Assembly: GCA_024734495.1 (NCBI GenBank)
Contig: JALMQS010000408.1
Span: forward strand, 147,677 to 211,676
Direction of reading: 5' to 3'
DNA from: Forficula auricularia
Taxonomy: Eukaryota; Arthropoda; Insecta; Dermaptera; Forficulidae
DNA: 64,000 nt
Shown here piece after piece: positions 24,901 to 36,299 of the stretch. The notes beneath the pieces were generated by a model. The model was not told the origin of the DNA and did no database searches. It saw only the letters and a list, made by a program, of their open reading frames with translations. The stretch's first letter is position 1; every line of letters starts with the position of its first letter. The position numbers were made by a program, and so were the translations under genes.

Positions 24901-24967
24901 TTTATGCCAAAAAGAATAAATGATAAAAATATGACATACAATTGTTTAAATAATAGTTGGTACTTAC

Positions 24968-25196
24968 CGGAAATCGGAACCCCAATAGCTATAGGAATCG
25001 CCTGGGAGCATTGCACAAACCCCCAGGTTCTTGCGAAATTCCTCGCCCTCACCCTCTCGTACGTGTACATTTTTAATGAGTAATGGTAGCCACCGCAGAA
25101 GATTCCGTAGATCCATGCAAACATAACGTAGCCATGGTAGTTGCCCTGCAGGGCAGTCAGCGCAAGGATCGAGAGACCACACATGAACACAGCTGC
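24968..25196 (-). CDS. MCT-like transporter, TM9-TM11 exon
   Basis: 229 bp, 76 codons plus one base. Acceptor TGCCCACAG before 25196, donor GTAAGT after 24968. Starts AAVFMCGLSILALTALQGNY (TM9), then TM10 with YGIFCGGYHYSLKMYTYERV, and TM11 with WGFVQCSQAIPIAIGVPIS. Two other frames are open too, but only this one is in phase with CAA at the end of the upstream exon and with the GGG codon completed downstream. The Tyr-rich TM10 and the VRARNFARTW segment before TM11 are in keeping with the C-terminal half of MFS proteins of this family. Confidence 0.94.
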
Positions 25197-25782
25197 CTGT
25201 GGGCAAACCAAGGAAATTCTTACAGTTTAAACGAAAAAGCATCTGGAATAATTTAATTGGCAAATTATTAAGAGTGTGTGAGAAAAGCGAGGTAAATTTA
25301 ATAATTAAAAGATTCAATAAAGTACAGTTTATGAAAAACAGACATTACAAATTTACATTGTCAATTGTGAGTTTAATTAGTTTATCTTATTGCCCATTGA
25401 ATATATATATATATGAAACCTCAATGTTCCATCTATCGAGGATTAATATAGTTATATCGGAATATAAATGACAAATGGCGATAGAAACCAAGTGTCTGGA
25501 TTGAAGCTTTGGCATTGGAGTTCAATTTTCGTTGCAAGGTCACCTAAGATTATAAAAGATTTTTTTAGAATGAACTTTTGTATGTGTAACTTACTAATTG
25601 TACGGCATAAAGCTGAAATGATAAATAAGTAATCTTGAAGTTTTTGAATAATAACCTAGAAAGTGATGGGGAGTGACTTTTAATTTATGTTTCAAAATAA
25701 TAGAATAAAGTAATTAGAAAATATGAATTTTGAAAAATATAATAAAATTAATAAAAAATTAAATAAACAAAAATTTAAACGG

Positions 25783-26055
25783 TTAGGCCAGGCACACACA
25801 GTCGATTTTCAGTCGACCCAACAATTTAGTTGGGTTGGTTTGAAATCGTGATGAATTATTAATTTATAACCAACTCTAATTAACTAACTAAGCTCGATTT
25901 TTTTATCAAAAGTGCTCATCGATCGATTTTGATTAAATAATCGAGTTGATCTGCAGTTGTGTTGTGTATGCACCTACATTAAACTTAATATTATATTTAT
26001 GTCCATCAACTAAACTATCGCTCGACTGAAAATCGACTGAGTGTGTCTAGCCTAA
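25783..26055. mobile_element. 273-bp MITE with about 36-bp TIRs
   Basis: Left end TTAGGCCAGGCACACACAGT then CGATTTTCAGTCGA; right end is the inverse, TTAGGCTAGACACACTCAGT then CGATTTTCAGTCGA, with a few mismatches. The interior has a second GATCGATTTTGATTAAATAATCGAG-type partial palindrome. There is no coding capacity, and no clean target-site duplication was found by eye. Confidence 0.75.
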
Positions 26056-27084
26056 GTCAAATAGTAGCTTATTAACAGGTGTTCAAGCTCGGTTCGCTGT
26101 AAATATTTGACCTGCTATAATCTCACCCAAATCATATTTACACACATATATATACATTCATAAAAAGAAAATAATATTATCACATATAATCTGGCTAAAT
26201 GGACTTTGTTCCGAAGCTAAAAATAAAAATAAAAATAAAATAAAACGATAAATTTGTCTATAATCCATTCTCTAATGGCAATTCGTTATTTTTTGAGCGC
26301 CACATTTTTTAGAGAATATTATTTTAATACTTTTCAAAAATAAATTTAAAAGTCATCCCCATCACTTTCTAACTTTTTAATCAAAACTTCTACAAATTCA
26401 AGATTCCTTTTTTATCTGTTCAACGGTCTAGCTCTTCAATTTGGCAACATACACACACAGAGAGAGTTGCAATATAACTTTTTAGTAATTTTGTGGGATG
26501 TTTTCAAATTTTTTAAAGGAGTTTTGCTACATTTACCAATAAATTAACAAAATTTAATTTAATTTTTGATATATTTCAAGTATTTTACATCCTCAAGGAG
26601 CTTTTGAACATAAGAACAAAATATATATTTTCTTATTCGCTTTTGGGGGAACAAGGGTAGAGAATTTATAGAGTAGAGAAATATATATTATACACCATAT
26701 TATATATATTCAATTTTTATATGCTTATAAAATTAATTTATTCTCTATGCATTTAATTATTAAGGTGAAAGATCAAAACCTAAAAAGATCTAGAATATCA
26801 GGTTAACTCCGAGGTATAATCTAATCAGAACATGGTTTCTCAGCCTTTTAAGCCCATGTAAGCCATCAAAAGATAAAAAATCTAAAATCTGAATATTTTT
26901 CTTGAGTTGTTGCAAATTTTTTTTATTTCTTGCTGTTGCATTTTATGAACTTTTACAACTAAAGATATCAATTAGATAAAGATAACGATAATTACTATTT
27001 TGTATATATCTGTATTTTATATAAAAGTTAAGTAAATGGTACCTACACGGATAAAATGAGGCACTAAATCGAAAAATTAAGCTT

Positions 27085-27640
27085 TTTTATAATTTTCGAT
27101 TAATATCAAAATAAATAGTCTGTTTGTTGTATCTTAATAACCTTATATTAGAATTGATAAAAATAACTTGGTAATTTATATTTTATTTTTCGAAAAAAAT
27201 CAAGTATTGAGACCACAGGATGGACCCTTTGCATCATTCCCGATCTTTTCGAGGGTGAAATTTTTTAATTTTTTCGTTTAATATCAAAATATATAGCCTG
27301 TTTGTTGTCTCTAAATAACCTTATATTAAAAGTGATAAAAATAACTTGGTAATTTATATTTTATTTTTCTAAAAAAATTAAGTATTGAGACCACAGGAGG
27401 GACCCTTTGCATTAATTCCCGACCTTTTCGAGGGTGAAAAAGTTCAATTTTTTCGCTTAATATCAAAATATATATCCTGTTTGTTGCCGCTAATTAACCT
27501 TATATTAGAATTGATGAAAATAACTTGGGAATTAATATTTTATATCTTTTTTCTAAAAAAAATCAAGGATTGAGACCAGAGGGGCATTCATTCCCGATTT
27601 TGTAGAGGGTGAAAAAGTTCAATTTTTTCGCTTAATATTT
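27085..27640 (+). repeat. Tandem repeat, about 3 copies of 178-179 bp
   Basis: The phrase ctgtttgttg recurs at 27120, 27298 and 27477, and each is followed by aataaccttatatta, gataaaaataacttggtaat, attgagaccacagg, a TTCCCGA(T/C)CTTTTCGAGGGTGAAA block and ttcaattttttcg. The copies differ by a modest number of substitutions, and the last is shorter. It is satellite-like but only three units long here. Confidence 0.85.
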
Positions 27641-27714
27641 ACATTTAATTTTTTTTCTTAAGTTTTATTTTTAAAATTTATCTAAAATATAAGGTGATTC
27701 ACAAAGTCAGAAAC

Positions 27715-27860
27715 AGTTAATGTTAACATTTAAAACAATATTACTTAGAGAAAGTGGTGTAGGTTTTAGGTGAAACATGATAATAATTAATAAGGTAAAG
27801 AGTGTGTAGTTTTTAACCTGTAAACTCCTGATGATGGACTAATAATCAAGCTTGAGTTGT
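27715..27860 (+). mobile_element. Fragment related to 31810 and 42655 elements
   Basis: Shares the phrase gtggtgtaggttttaggtga-aacat with gtgttggttcttggtgaaac (31818) and gtggtgttggtgcaaggtga-aacat (42670). A degraded core CTGATGATGGACT lies at about 27828, without the GAAA arm. Confidence 0.4.
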
Positions 27861-28124
27861 TTATCATTAAAGAATTTAGTCTTTTTGATTTTAAGTCGAT
27901 TCTTCCACGTTTTCAGTAGAGGTTGCCATTAATAGTCAAAACATCAAAAATGGAATACAATAAGGTTATTCCTCTAGTATTAGATAAGAATTGTATTTAT
28001 TATTATTTTTGAATTAAATTAACATGAACTGCAAATTGCAAGTGATATCTGATTAATAATAAAGGAATAAACATATTAATATTTCAAATGAATTTGGATA
28101 AAGTTTAGCAACGATCCGTTGTAG

Positions 28125-28370
28125 TTTATTTTTGTATTGATATTGCAAACCGCTCGTCCTAAAGAAATAAAGTTTAATAATTTATCCTAAATCTTCGTTT
28201 ACCAGAACACCACGATTTTCAAACAATCAACAACAATTCCCGATCAAATTAGATACAAATCAAACAAACAATTCGAAAACTCGATTATAACTATGACTTC
28301 TAGAGATCAGGAAATCCTCTTTAGCTTCCGACACCTACCGTCAGGAATCTTGGACAACTAACCAACCCTT
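28125..28370 (+). pseudogene. Degraded LINE fragment
   Basis: The plus strand shows phrases such as RTPRFSNNQQQFPIKLDTNQ followed by stops, resembling the reverse-transcriptase tail text of the fragments at 33835 and 53790 (…KLDTNR…). Weakly supported. Confidence 0.3.
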
Positions 28371-29470
28371 AAAAATTTTCTCTGTTTTTCCTAAAATATC
28401 CTGTTCTATAGGAGTTGTACTATTATTATTAAAAAAAATAAAAAATGTATTTATTTGTACTCTCAACAAGAATAAGTGGAATTTATTGCATCTTGTTCTT
28501 ACTCGAGTGTTTCAAACTTATGTATGTCAACAGAAGAGTGTCAAGGGGATATTTTCTTGACTGATACCCTCCATTAATTTCAAACAAAAGCTTTATGAAT
28601 TTGTAAATGCTTTTTCTTATATTTTTTGTTTGACATGATATATTGTAAAAAAAAAAGAATTTCACTTCAATCATAGGGCTGAGAGAAAGAGAGAGAGCAA
28701 CCAATAAACCCATTACATCTATGATATGTAAATTGTGGAATTCAATTTTTCATATTTGATTCAGTTAAATCGAATCAATTTCGGAATGATTCATTAGTCA
28801 TCTCTATTTCTATTTCTATCTCTATCTCTCTCCACCTGGTTCAATTCATGAATGTCATTTTATCAGTGAATGAATATTTAATGCATATTCGACCATAATT
28901 GAATTAATAAAAATTTCCCATCAATATTCTGAACGGATAATTGATTTTTAGATAAATTTTATTTTAAAAATAATAATTTTGTAAGATTGGTAATCTCCTG
29001 ATTGAACATATTTTAGAATATAACAATTCTTCAATTGTTGTTATTATTGATTGTAATAAATCTGAGATATCAAATAAAAATTCTCAATCCAAGCATTTAG
29101 AGAAACGCTTCTTAAATATTTCTCATTTGAGACCCCATTTAAACTGAAAGGTTTTTTGTGACCACATATTATATAGATATCTAGTATAAACCTTCATTTT
29201 TACTAGCAAATCAAAAATAAATTTATAACGAATCAAATCTTTATAAGCATACCTATTGTAATAATTTTAGTAGAAACTACATAATTACAATTATTAAATC
29301 TGAATAATAATGAAATGGATCTGGTTGGTTTTTATTAAATAAAGAATCAAACAGGAGTTCAACATCTTTTTTTAAAATTTGATCTATATTTTGAATTTAT
29401 AATCGACAATGCTGAGAACGCTGCTTCACATAAATAAATATATCTAACACTAAATGGCAATTTTACAAAT

Positions 29471-29770
29471 TACTAGCTGCAAGGCCCGCCTTCGGCGGCC
29501 CTCTTGCTAGCCAGGAGGCACGCCCCCACGAACACCACTCCCCACCACAGTCACCCCCCGAACTCAATTTATTTATTTATTTATTTTCAATCTAATGCAA
29601 GAAGGGGCGCACGAAGGGGTATAATAAGATGCAGCCCCTATGGACCTCCAAAGACCCTTGCATTACAAGAGGGGGGGGGGAGTTATTAATTAGAGTGAAA
29701 GGGTGGGTCAAAATAACTGAAATGAAAACACCCTGCGGAAAATTTGCCTATTATAGTATGATAAGAAGAA
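29471..29770 (+). mobile_element. Helitron-like head with an inserted LINE 3'-UTR piece
   Basis: Begins tactagctgcaaggcccgcc with the block ggcggccctcttgctagcca. After about 100 bases a second sequence follows, ctaatgcaagaaggggcgca ... gacccttgcattac (29592-29668), which matches the 3' UTR of the LINE at 41430-41520 in the same strand sense. An AAG-rich piece ends the block near 29775. Confidence 0.5.
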
Positions 29771-29929
29771 GAAGAATAAAAAGGGGGCGTAAAAAAAATT
29801 AAATTAAAATCTTCCGTTTGTGCACCGAACTTGAAATTTGGGAAAAATTGCCAAAATCACGATATTTTTGTACTAATTTGAGAATTTTTCTAACACGTTG
29901 CGCGAAGGTAAAAAAAGTATTATTATTGA

Positions 29930-30060
29930 TCAGAATTTAATTTATTTCAGTTATTTAAACCATAAAACAAGCATAAATAAGCTGACGTGTTCTGATGTGG
30001 CCATCCACTTGACTTTACCATACACTTCTGGTTGAGTTTGGTACAAGGGGATAGATTTTA
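29930..30060 (-). repeat. Copy of the AACACGTCAGCTTA / GGTAAAGTC repeat end
   Basis: Reads ataagctgacgtgttctgat-gtggccatccacttgacttt-accatac, the inverse of 16165-16235 and of 60090-60155. It is followed by gagtttggtacaaggg, part of a minisatellite unit, so it looks like the terminal piece of the element type at 15398. Confidence 0.55.
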
Positions 30061-30139
30061 ATTTTTGCCCCCCCCCCCGCCCTCTTAATTTTGGCGCCAG
30101 AAAAAAAATATTTTCGTGATTTTAGATTCATTTTATATT

Positions 30140-31063
30140 ATACTAGCTGCAAGGCCTGCCTTCTGCGGCCCTCTTGCTAGCCAGGGGTCACGCCCTCTGG
30201 ACCCCCAGTCCTCGAACCCCCCCTCACACCCCCCCCCCCGAAACCCACCAAACACCCCCACCCCAAAACCCCTCCAGCACCCTCACACCGCACCCCATCC
30301 ACCCCGGACCCCACCCTGTGCACCCCACCCCCGCCTAGCCCCCCTGGACCTCACCCCCACTATGCCCCCTGGACTCCACCCCGCACCACCCCCTGGACTC
30401 CACCCTCCACACCCACTTTTTGCATTTCTAGCCTTCTAGTGACCCACAGATTATGTATCAAAATTTGGTTTAGTTTGCCCCAAGAGAAAGAATTTTCATT
30501 TTTTGACCCCCTCCCCCCCATTTTGGGTGGTCACTTTTTGCATTTTTAGCTCTCTAGAGGCCTAGAGATTATGTATACAAAATTTGCTTGAGTTTGTTCC
30601 AAGGGCAAGAATTTACATCTTTTCACACTCCTCCCCTTTTTGGGGAAATTTTTTTAAACAAAAGTTGTCAGAAATCACATCCCCTACAACTTTGTTTATG
30701 ATAAAATTTGCTGTAGGGTTAATAGTTTAGGAGTTATTTGATAATTTTGATTCGCGCCCCTCCCCCCCCCAAACCCCCTTCTGGAGCCAAAATATCAAAA
30801 CGTTATATAGCTACAAAACGTAAGTTAGAAGACATCTGATGTAAATATGAAATTTCATAATAATTCCTTCAGCCGTTTTTAGGTGAATCGTGAGCAATTT
30901 TTCGGAAACCACTGAAACAGACAGACAGAAAAACAGACATACATACAGACAGGAATTTTGTTGAGGGTGTTTTCATTCATAACTTTGCTTGAAACGTGTG
31001 CAACCAAAATTTGGCGTGATTTGGAGCAATGTACAGACAAAACCTTAATTTTATTATATAGAT
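30140..31063 (+). mobile_element. Helitron-like non-autonomous element, about 920 bp
   Basis: Head tactagctgcaaggcctgcc, followed by the ggccctcttgctagccag block, a C-rich array (30185-30420), two inverse minisatellite units (30420-30600), a text block with cagccgtttttaggtgaatc and a cagacagacagaaaaacaga run, and an end in taattttattatatagat. The CTAGCTG head, CAGCCGTTTTT phrase, cagacaga run and TATATAGAT end form a well-known organisation of insect non-autonomous repeats of Helitron-like type (recognised by resemblance). The open frame at 30116-30439 is an artefact of the C-rich array. Confidence 0.6.
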
Positions 31064-31809
31064 TGGAAATTCAATGACAAAAATACCTCGAATTCACTAA
31101 AGTTTAATTCGAATAGTAATTTTTTCATTGATCATTGTTTCATTGTCATTGTAGTTGCCTTATGTTTTGCGACCCCAGAATTCAATTACCCGGCCCATTT
31201 AACTAATTGGCCTATAATATGCACATCTGCCATCAGACAGATTTAAAGAAAGCACAGATTTAAAGAAAAAAAAATCAACCAAATCTCCTTCATTTTATGC
31301 AGTTTATTTATTTTTTACATGTTTAGGATTTTTGTCTACCCATCTTTTTTTTATTTCATAAAAACTTTTCTCCCAGCATGAAAATATCAACATGGATATT
31401 TATTATACTAGAGTAATTTTATTAAATAAGCTGAGGATAGGTATACAAAAACCAGAAACATGTTCGCTTGTTTATTATTTAAATGCGGATGAGCGATACT
31501 TTCATTAAATTAAAATAACTGAAAAGAGTGCGAATAGAATGTTCTCTCTTTCTTTAGACCTGCAAGGATACGAAATACAAGTTCAGACCTGTTTCAGACC
31601 ATTGGAGATTAATTTCTATTATTCTAGGCCTTTTGCATTCTGACCAAAACGATACTCGTTATAGAGAGAGATAGAATATTCAATTGGACTTGATTAAAAT
31701 TCAGACAAATATGTACAAAATAAATTATTTGATGCTGCTCTAACTAGCAAGCGTACAGAGTCATGAAAATGGATTTTATTTTTATTTTCTCCTCTAAATT
31801 TTGTTGAGG

Positions 31810-32075
31810 GAGAATGGTGTTGGTTCTTGGTGAAACAGATTAAATAAAGTAAAGAAAATGTTTTAAAAATTTTTTAGAAACTTTTTAAAATTTTAAAATA
31901 TAAAATACTAGGTAAGTTTCACATAAATAAAAGATCAGATGCTAGTTTTGCACGACTCTATATATATTTCGGGGTACAGTATAAGCCCATCCTCAGGAAT
32001 TCACAAAGGACAATCTTTTAAAAAGTTTCTAAAAAAAATTTCAAAAATATTATTTACTTTATTCTTCTAAATGTT
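31810..32075. mobile_element. Palindromic element with family 2 core
   Basis: Inverse arms around a core: ttttttagaaactttttaaa at about 31869 and its complement tttaaaaagtttctaaaaaa at about 32017, with further pairing of aataaagtaaa-type text. The head gtgttggttcttggtgaaac is shared with 27735 and 42670. The core lies at 31967-31996. Confidence 0.55.
31967..31996 (-). ncRNA. Hammerhead-like core (family 2)
   Basis: On the minus strand CTGAGGA, one T, GGG(C), loop TTATACTGTA, CCC(C), GAAA, then TATATATA. The stem is GGG/CCC, unlike the stem of family 1. Confidence 0.35.
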
Positions 32076-32384
32076 TAGGTTGAGAATGTTCATTTGATAT
32101 GAAATTTTTTTTCTTAACTTTGGTTAAATTTTTTTTTATAAAATTCTTCCAAAACTTGATTAACTTAAGTAGAATTTAATTTTATAAATTTTAGGGGTTA
32201 TTTAGTGACACAAATTAAACAAATAGACTAATTTTAGTTAATTAACACTAGTTATTTCATAGAGAGTTTGGGTCAACACTGGTAGACCATCTTCAGTAGT
32301 ACTCATCATATATTAAAAATGGTCCATGTTTCTCTGAAGAAAAGAATTTGGAAACCCCATTTGGTTAAGTTGTTTGTTACTTAC

Positions 32385-32537
32385 TTGGCAGAGATATTGT
32401 CTTGCGATTCGACATTCGACTGAATTGCGAACAACGAGTAAGCCGAACGCTGCACAGCCCAATGTCCATGCGAGACCTAAATAGGTCTGGAGCAATACAG
32501 CTGTATCGCCAAGTCCCTCTTCTTCCACCTGGTGGGC
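32385..32537 (-). CDS. MCT-like transporter, TM8 exon
   Basis: 153 bp, 51 codons, phase 0 on both sides. Acceptor GTTTTCAG before 32537, donor GTAAGT after 32385. Begins AHQVEEEGLGDTAVLLQTYL and continues through TM8 (about 215-240). By eye, GLAWTLGCAAFG lines up with the GFxDxxxRPxxG stretch of classical MCTs. That puts Trp227 where MCT1 has the TM8 Asp and Cys231 where it has the TM8 Arg used in proton-coupled transport. If the alignment is right, this is not a lactate/proton symporter of the MCT1 type. Confidence 0.94.
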
Positions 32538-33109
32538 CTGAAAACAAATATAGTCGAATTATTTCATTAGGTAAAAAAGTCTCAAATCTTTTTTATTTGT
32601 TTAATAAAGAGGTTGTTATAAATAAAAATAAGGCGATAATGGTTCAGCCGCATGACTTTATCATACACCTGCCCACACTTTACAAAAATTAAAATTTAAT
32701 GAAAATAAAAATTAACATTTTAGTTAACATCAAGAGTTTTTTGAATTTTGGAAAAGATCATGTTTTTGAAAATTCAAAATCACTAGAGGTGTCCCAGTAT
32801 TAACTTTACAAAAAAGAAACAAAGGACCTATAAGAGATCTTATTATATATATTTTATTTTGATGTCAGAAAGGTTAATTCCCCTTTGCAATATTTGATAT
32901 CTGCTTTTGATTTTTTTTTTTTATGTAAAATTTGTATTTAATTAAATAAATTTTTCACATTCATGAGTGAGCCTTTGAACTGAGTGGATGTGTTATTCTT
33001 TACTTAGATCGGAGGACAGATAAGAGTCTATCAATTTAATTCTACTTTTATATCTGCTTCACTTATTATAATTTTTATAATTATATAAGTACATTGTATA
33101 TTTACAGGG

Positions 33110-33200
33110 TGGCTTTTCGCCCCCCCCCCCCCCACCATGGCCTCGAGCTTTTACATTCAGCAGCCTCAATGTGAGCCCCCTCCGGGGGAAAATATCGTTT
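33110..33200. mobile_element. C-rich transposon-end-like fragment
   Basis: Reads acagggtggcttttcgccccccc... and ...gagccccctccgggggaaa within AT-rich DNA. It resembles the GC-rich ends of other MITEs in the window (9358, 59738). No partner end was found. Confidence 0.3.
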
Positions 33201-33834
33201 ATAATATTATTTAATATAATATTATTTATCAATTAATTTTTCTTTTTTTCTTTAGAATATTTATAATTTTGAAAAAGACCATGAATAACAACAAATAGGT
33301 AATTATAATTGTGCAGAAAAATTGGCTATTTTGCTTAATTTTTTCAAAATATCTCTTAAACAATAAAAATTACTTTTTTTTTTAAATTAATCATAGCCTT
33401 TAAAAAACAATATAAGTGAAACATCGTAAATATGATCTAAAAGTATATTACTTTTAAAATACCTAAATTAACGTTTAGTATGTGTATTCCTATTTCAGCT
33501 TAAATCTAATTAGCTCTTAATCTCAATATCAAACAAAAATTAGCGTATGATATTTTCTAATGTTTTATTTTTTTTTGAGCTAGAGAGCATACTAAATTTG
33601 GTTTCTTACTAAGATGCTCACAGAATCACGTAGTAACAGACATTAGGACAAAATAATAAATATTTCTTAAAATATTGTTTTTTACAATCTTTACTAGATT
33701 TATTTATTTATTTTTTTAGTCCATGACCAGATGATTTCGCTCAATTTATTTTGTCAAAATGGTGTTTTAAAACATTTTGAAAAAATTACGCAAATATGCT
33801 ATTTTTTCATTCATTTTACTACTAAACTATACTT

Positions 33835-34105
33835 AGTATGATAAACTGGATACTAATCGAACAAACGCATTCGACAATTCATTTATCCCTATGACATTTA
33901 TAGACTGGAGCTCTCTTCCCCCGACCGTCTTTCCAGCAAATTATAATCTTCAATCTTTCAAGACCAGCATCCACAGATATCTTCGACTCCTACCCAATCC
34001 CTAAATCTCTTATCTTCACGATACAAGGATCCACCGCGGACTACAGAGGTTGTACCTTCTTGGTGCAATTTCTTCTTGTATCAATATCATTATAAAAAAA
34101 AACTA
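33835..34105 (+). pseudogene. LINE reverse-transcriptase C-terminus and 3' tail
   Basis: The plus strand reads ...IDWSSLPPTVFPANYNLQSF, then KTSIHRYLRLLPNP and a stop, the usual C-terminal end of this class of non-LTR reverse transcriptase. The 3' UTR ends in cttcttgtatcaatatcatt and a poly(A)-like run. Nearly the same text and tail are at 53790-54125. 5' truncated. Confidence 0.7.
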
Positions 34106-34540
34106 AAAAAAGAAAGTGTAAGAAATTGTGGAATTTCTAGATAAAAATAAATTCAATAAATAGAATTGTTATATTAAATTAAATTCTCTCTCTTTGATTT
34201 AATTAATAATGATAAATAATTGCACTGTAAATGAAAAAAATGTAAAAATTTATTTTCATTGTTTCTCTTATATTAATGCTACAGCTAAATTCAAATAATA
34301 TCTCCCCTCTATTATTTCAATATTAATTAAAAATACATTTAAAACAAAAAAATCAAAACTCAAATATCAAACATTTTACATTTAACATAGATATTTTCAA
34401 ATAAACTAAGTAAATTCAATTAAAATGTGGATAAATAGATCAAATTCAACGAGTAAATGAAATTATTAAAATAATAATTTAGATAAATTAAAAATGATAT
34501 ATAATATAAAATAATTAATAAATTGTCAAAAAAAACTCAC

Positions 34541-34684
34541 CAAATAGAAAATTGGCGTGTTGATTCCGAATGAACTGATCCCAGTCGAGACGAGCAGTAT
34601 TCGTACAGTCTTAGAACGTAGTGTACTAAAGTCGAAAAATGGTGGCCGATCGTCTGTTTTGTTCTTATCTTTAATTTTACGTTT
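34541..34684 (-). CDS. MCT-like transporter, TM6-TM7 loop and TM7 exon
   Basis: 144 bp, 48 codons, phase 0 on both sides. Acceptor TTTGTTTAG before 34684, donor GTGAGT after 34541. A basic linker KRKIKDKNK leads to PPFFDFSTLRSKTVRILLVS, then TGISSFGINTPIFYL (TM7). The short DFS.L.S segment before TM7 and the GIN.PIFYL end are typical of insect SLC16 members. Confidence 0.94.
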
Positions 34685-34779
34685 CTAAACAAAAAAAGAG
34701 AAAAAGCACAATTAAAAATTTTTAATGTCAAAAAATTTGTTATATTCAAAATATGGAAAAAAATATTATACATTTTTAT

Positions 34780-35280
34780 AAAATTGTAATGAAGGATGCC
34801 AAAAGGGTAGTAAAGATTAACAATGATAAATTTATAAAGAGTTTTTATATATTAAATCAAAAAATTTTGAAAATTGAAATTTCAAAATTTCGGGAAATTC
34901 TGATGAAGGGTTTCAAAATTCCGATAGCGATTTTCATTGAAAAGGATGAGATTCAAAACATTGAAAGAAAAATAAGGATTTTATATTTAATTAATTTACT
35001 GTGTACTACTGTAATAAATATAAAAATAAATATAAATAAAAAATATTTAATTAATTTCAATGATGGGTGCCAAAAGGACAGTGAGGTTTTTAAAAATTAT
35101 AATACCTATTGCTTAATTTGATTCAAAATATTGCTAAAAAAAGAAAAAAACAATAGAATATCATGAAATTCCGTGAAAGATGTCAAAAGAGACGATTTAC
35201 AATGAAAAAGTATCTTTCTCTGATTTGAAAGGTTGTAAAAATTTAAATCTTAAAATTTCGAGAAAGAATGCCACGAAATT
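34780..35280 (+). repeat. Degenerate repeat of a GATGCCAAAAG phrase
   Basis: Related phrases recur: gaaggatgccaaaagggtag (34792), tgatgggtgccaaaaggaca (35060), gtgaaagatgtcaaaagaga (35175) and gagaaagaatgccacgaaat (35261), each near ttcgggaaattc/aaattcc/aaaatttcgag text. It is an old, decayed tandem repeat. The 122-codon open frame at 34753-35121 lies in it and is lysine/isoleucine-rich as expected from AT-rich repeats, so I do not call it a gene. Confidence 0.4.
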
Positions 35281-36299
35281 AGTACTTAACTGTTTTTAGT
35301 TAGATGACTAATCAAAGCCAGATCGTCGACTTAATAAGAAAACTGCCTATCTCCATATTGGAAAATTTTATAGAAGAGAAGATAAATTTTCTTCATGTCA
35401 TTTATCAAGTCAGATATAAGCATATTTCTATGGTACGATTTAAGACTTACAGGTTTAATTGAAAGATGAGCAAAAATTTATCCAAGGCATGGATAAGGAA
35501 AGTAAAGTTTTACTTTTAAAGAAATTTTATTTTATACTAATATTAATTATTATAGTAAATAGAGAGACAGAAAATAATATTTATTTTTATATCTCTTTGA
35601 AAAATTAAATTTATGACTCCTCCTCAAGGGCTAAATTTGTTATAAAGGGTCCCCCTTATCTCTCATTTTTGGATTTCAACTGGAAAATAAATTTTTACTT
35701 TTAAAGAAATGTTATTTTATTCTAATATTATATAAAACATTTCTTGAATACCTTTATATTTAAAAACATAACTTTGTTCTTAGTGAAAAAATTATTGATT
35801 CAAAACAAAATCAAAAAAATCAATATTTTAAATTAATCAAAAAATAAATAGCCAGGTTTAAATAATTTTCTCTAAGGATTAAGTGCGCACACATTAATGT
35901 TAGCTTTTATGGTAAACATATTAAATAAATAAGAAACAAGAAATTGTGTAATGAGGGGAAAACCAGAGACCAGAGGGCTTTAAACCGTTTAAAACCAAGA
36001 ATCATAATAATATTAGATTATTTTTTCGTTAGATAAATATATTTCTATATAGATTTAATTAAAAAGCTCATTTTAGTTGCTGATTTTAATTTCAATGCAT
36101 GAGAAAATTAAGGATAAGGGAAAGAAATTAGGATGGCAAGTGGAGTAGCTAATATTAGAAAAACAAACTATTAAATATGTATAAGTTTACTGCTACGTAC
36201 ACCGGAAGAAAGTGACGTTTACCCTCCCATTCCGGCCCTCCCTCTTCACCCCAAACACATTTATATTCACTTGATTGTATTCTATTTTAGTAAAAAGTT

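Larger units (their letters stand above)
15085..24967 (-). other. Intron (9.9 kb)
   Basis: Donor CCG|GTAAGTA at 24967, acceptor TTGCAG at 15085. It is packed with repeats described separately: minisatellite units and a LINE remnant (15398-16512), two palindromes (17182 and 19380), the G-rich array (20440-21045), an RTE remnant (22850-23475) and a CTCGGT-hairpin repeat (24180-24900). The remaining stretches (16520-17180, 17400-19370, 19500-20430, 21060-22840) are AT-rich with no gene I can support. Confidence 0.85.
25197..32384 (-). other. Intron (7.2 kb)
   Basis: Donor CAA|GTAAGT at 32384, acceptor CCACAG at 25197. Contains the MITE at 25783, the 179-bp tandem repeat at 27085, a LINE fragment near 28180, Helitron-like elements at 29471 and 30140, and ribozyme-like cores at 31967. 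The stretches 26060-27080, 27650-28120, 28400-29460 and 31070-31790 are AT-rich with nothing supported. Confidence 0.85.
32538..34540 (-). other. Intron (2.0 kb)
   Basis: Donor TTG|GTGAGT at 34540, acceptor TTTTCAG at 32538. A C-rich transposon-end-like block at 33110-33200 and a LINE fragment at 33835-34105 are inside; the rest is AT-rich. Confidence 0.85.

Noticed and set aside
27828..27870. CTGATGA followed by TGGACT, a possible hammerhead core
   Set aside because: The partner strand and GAAA are missing; listed only as a degraded relative.
30116..30439. 107-codon Pro-rich open frame
   Set aside because: Reading of the C-rich array in a Helitron-like element.
34753..35121. 122-codon open frame on the plus strand
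   Set aside because: Composed mostly of K, I, N, F as expected from AT-rich DNA, lies in a degenerate repeat, and matches no family I know.
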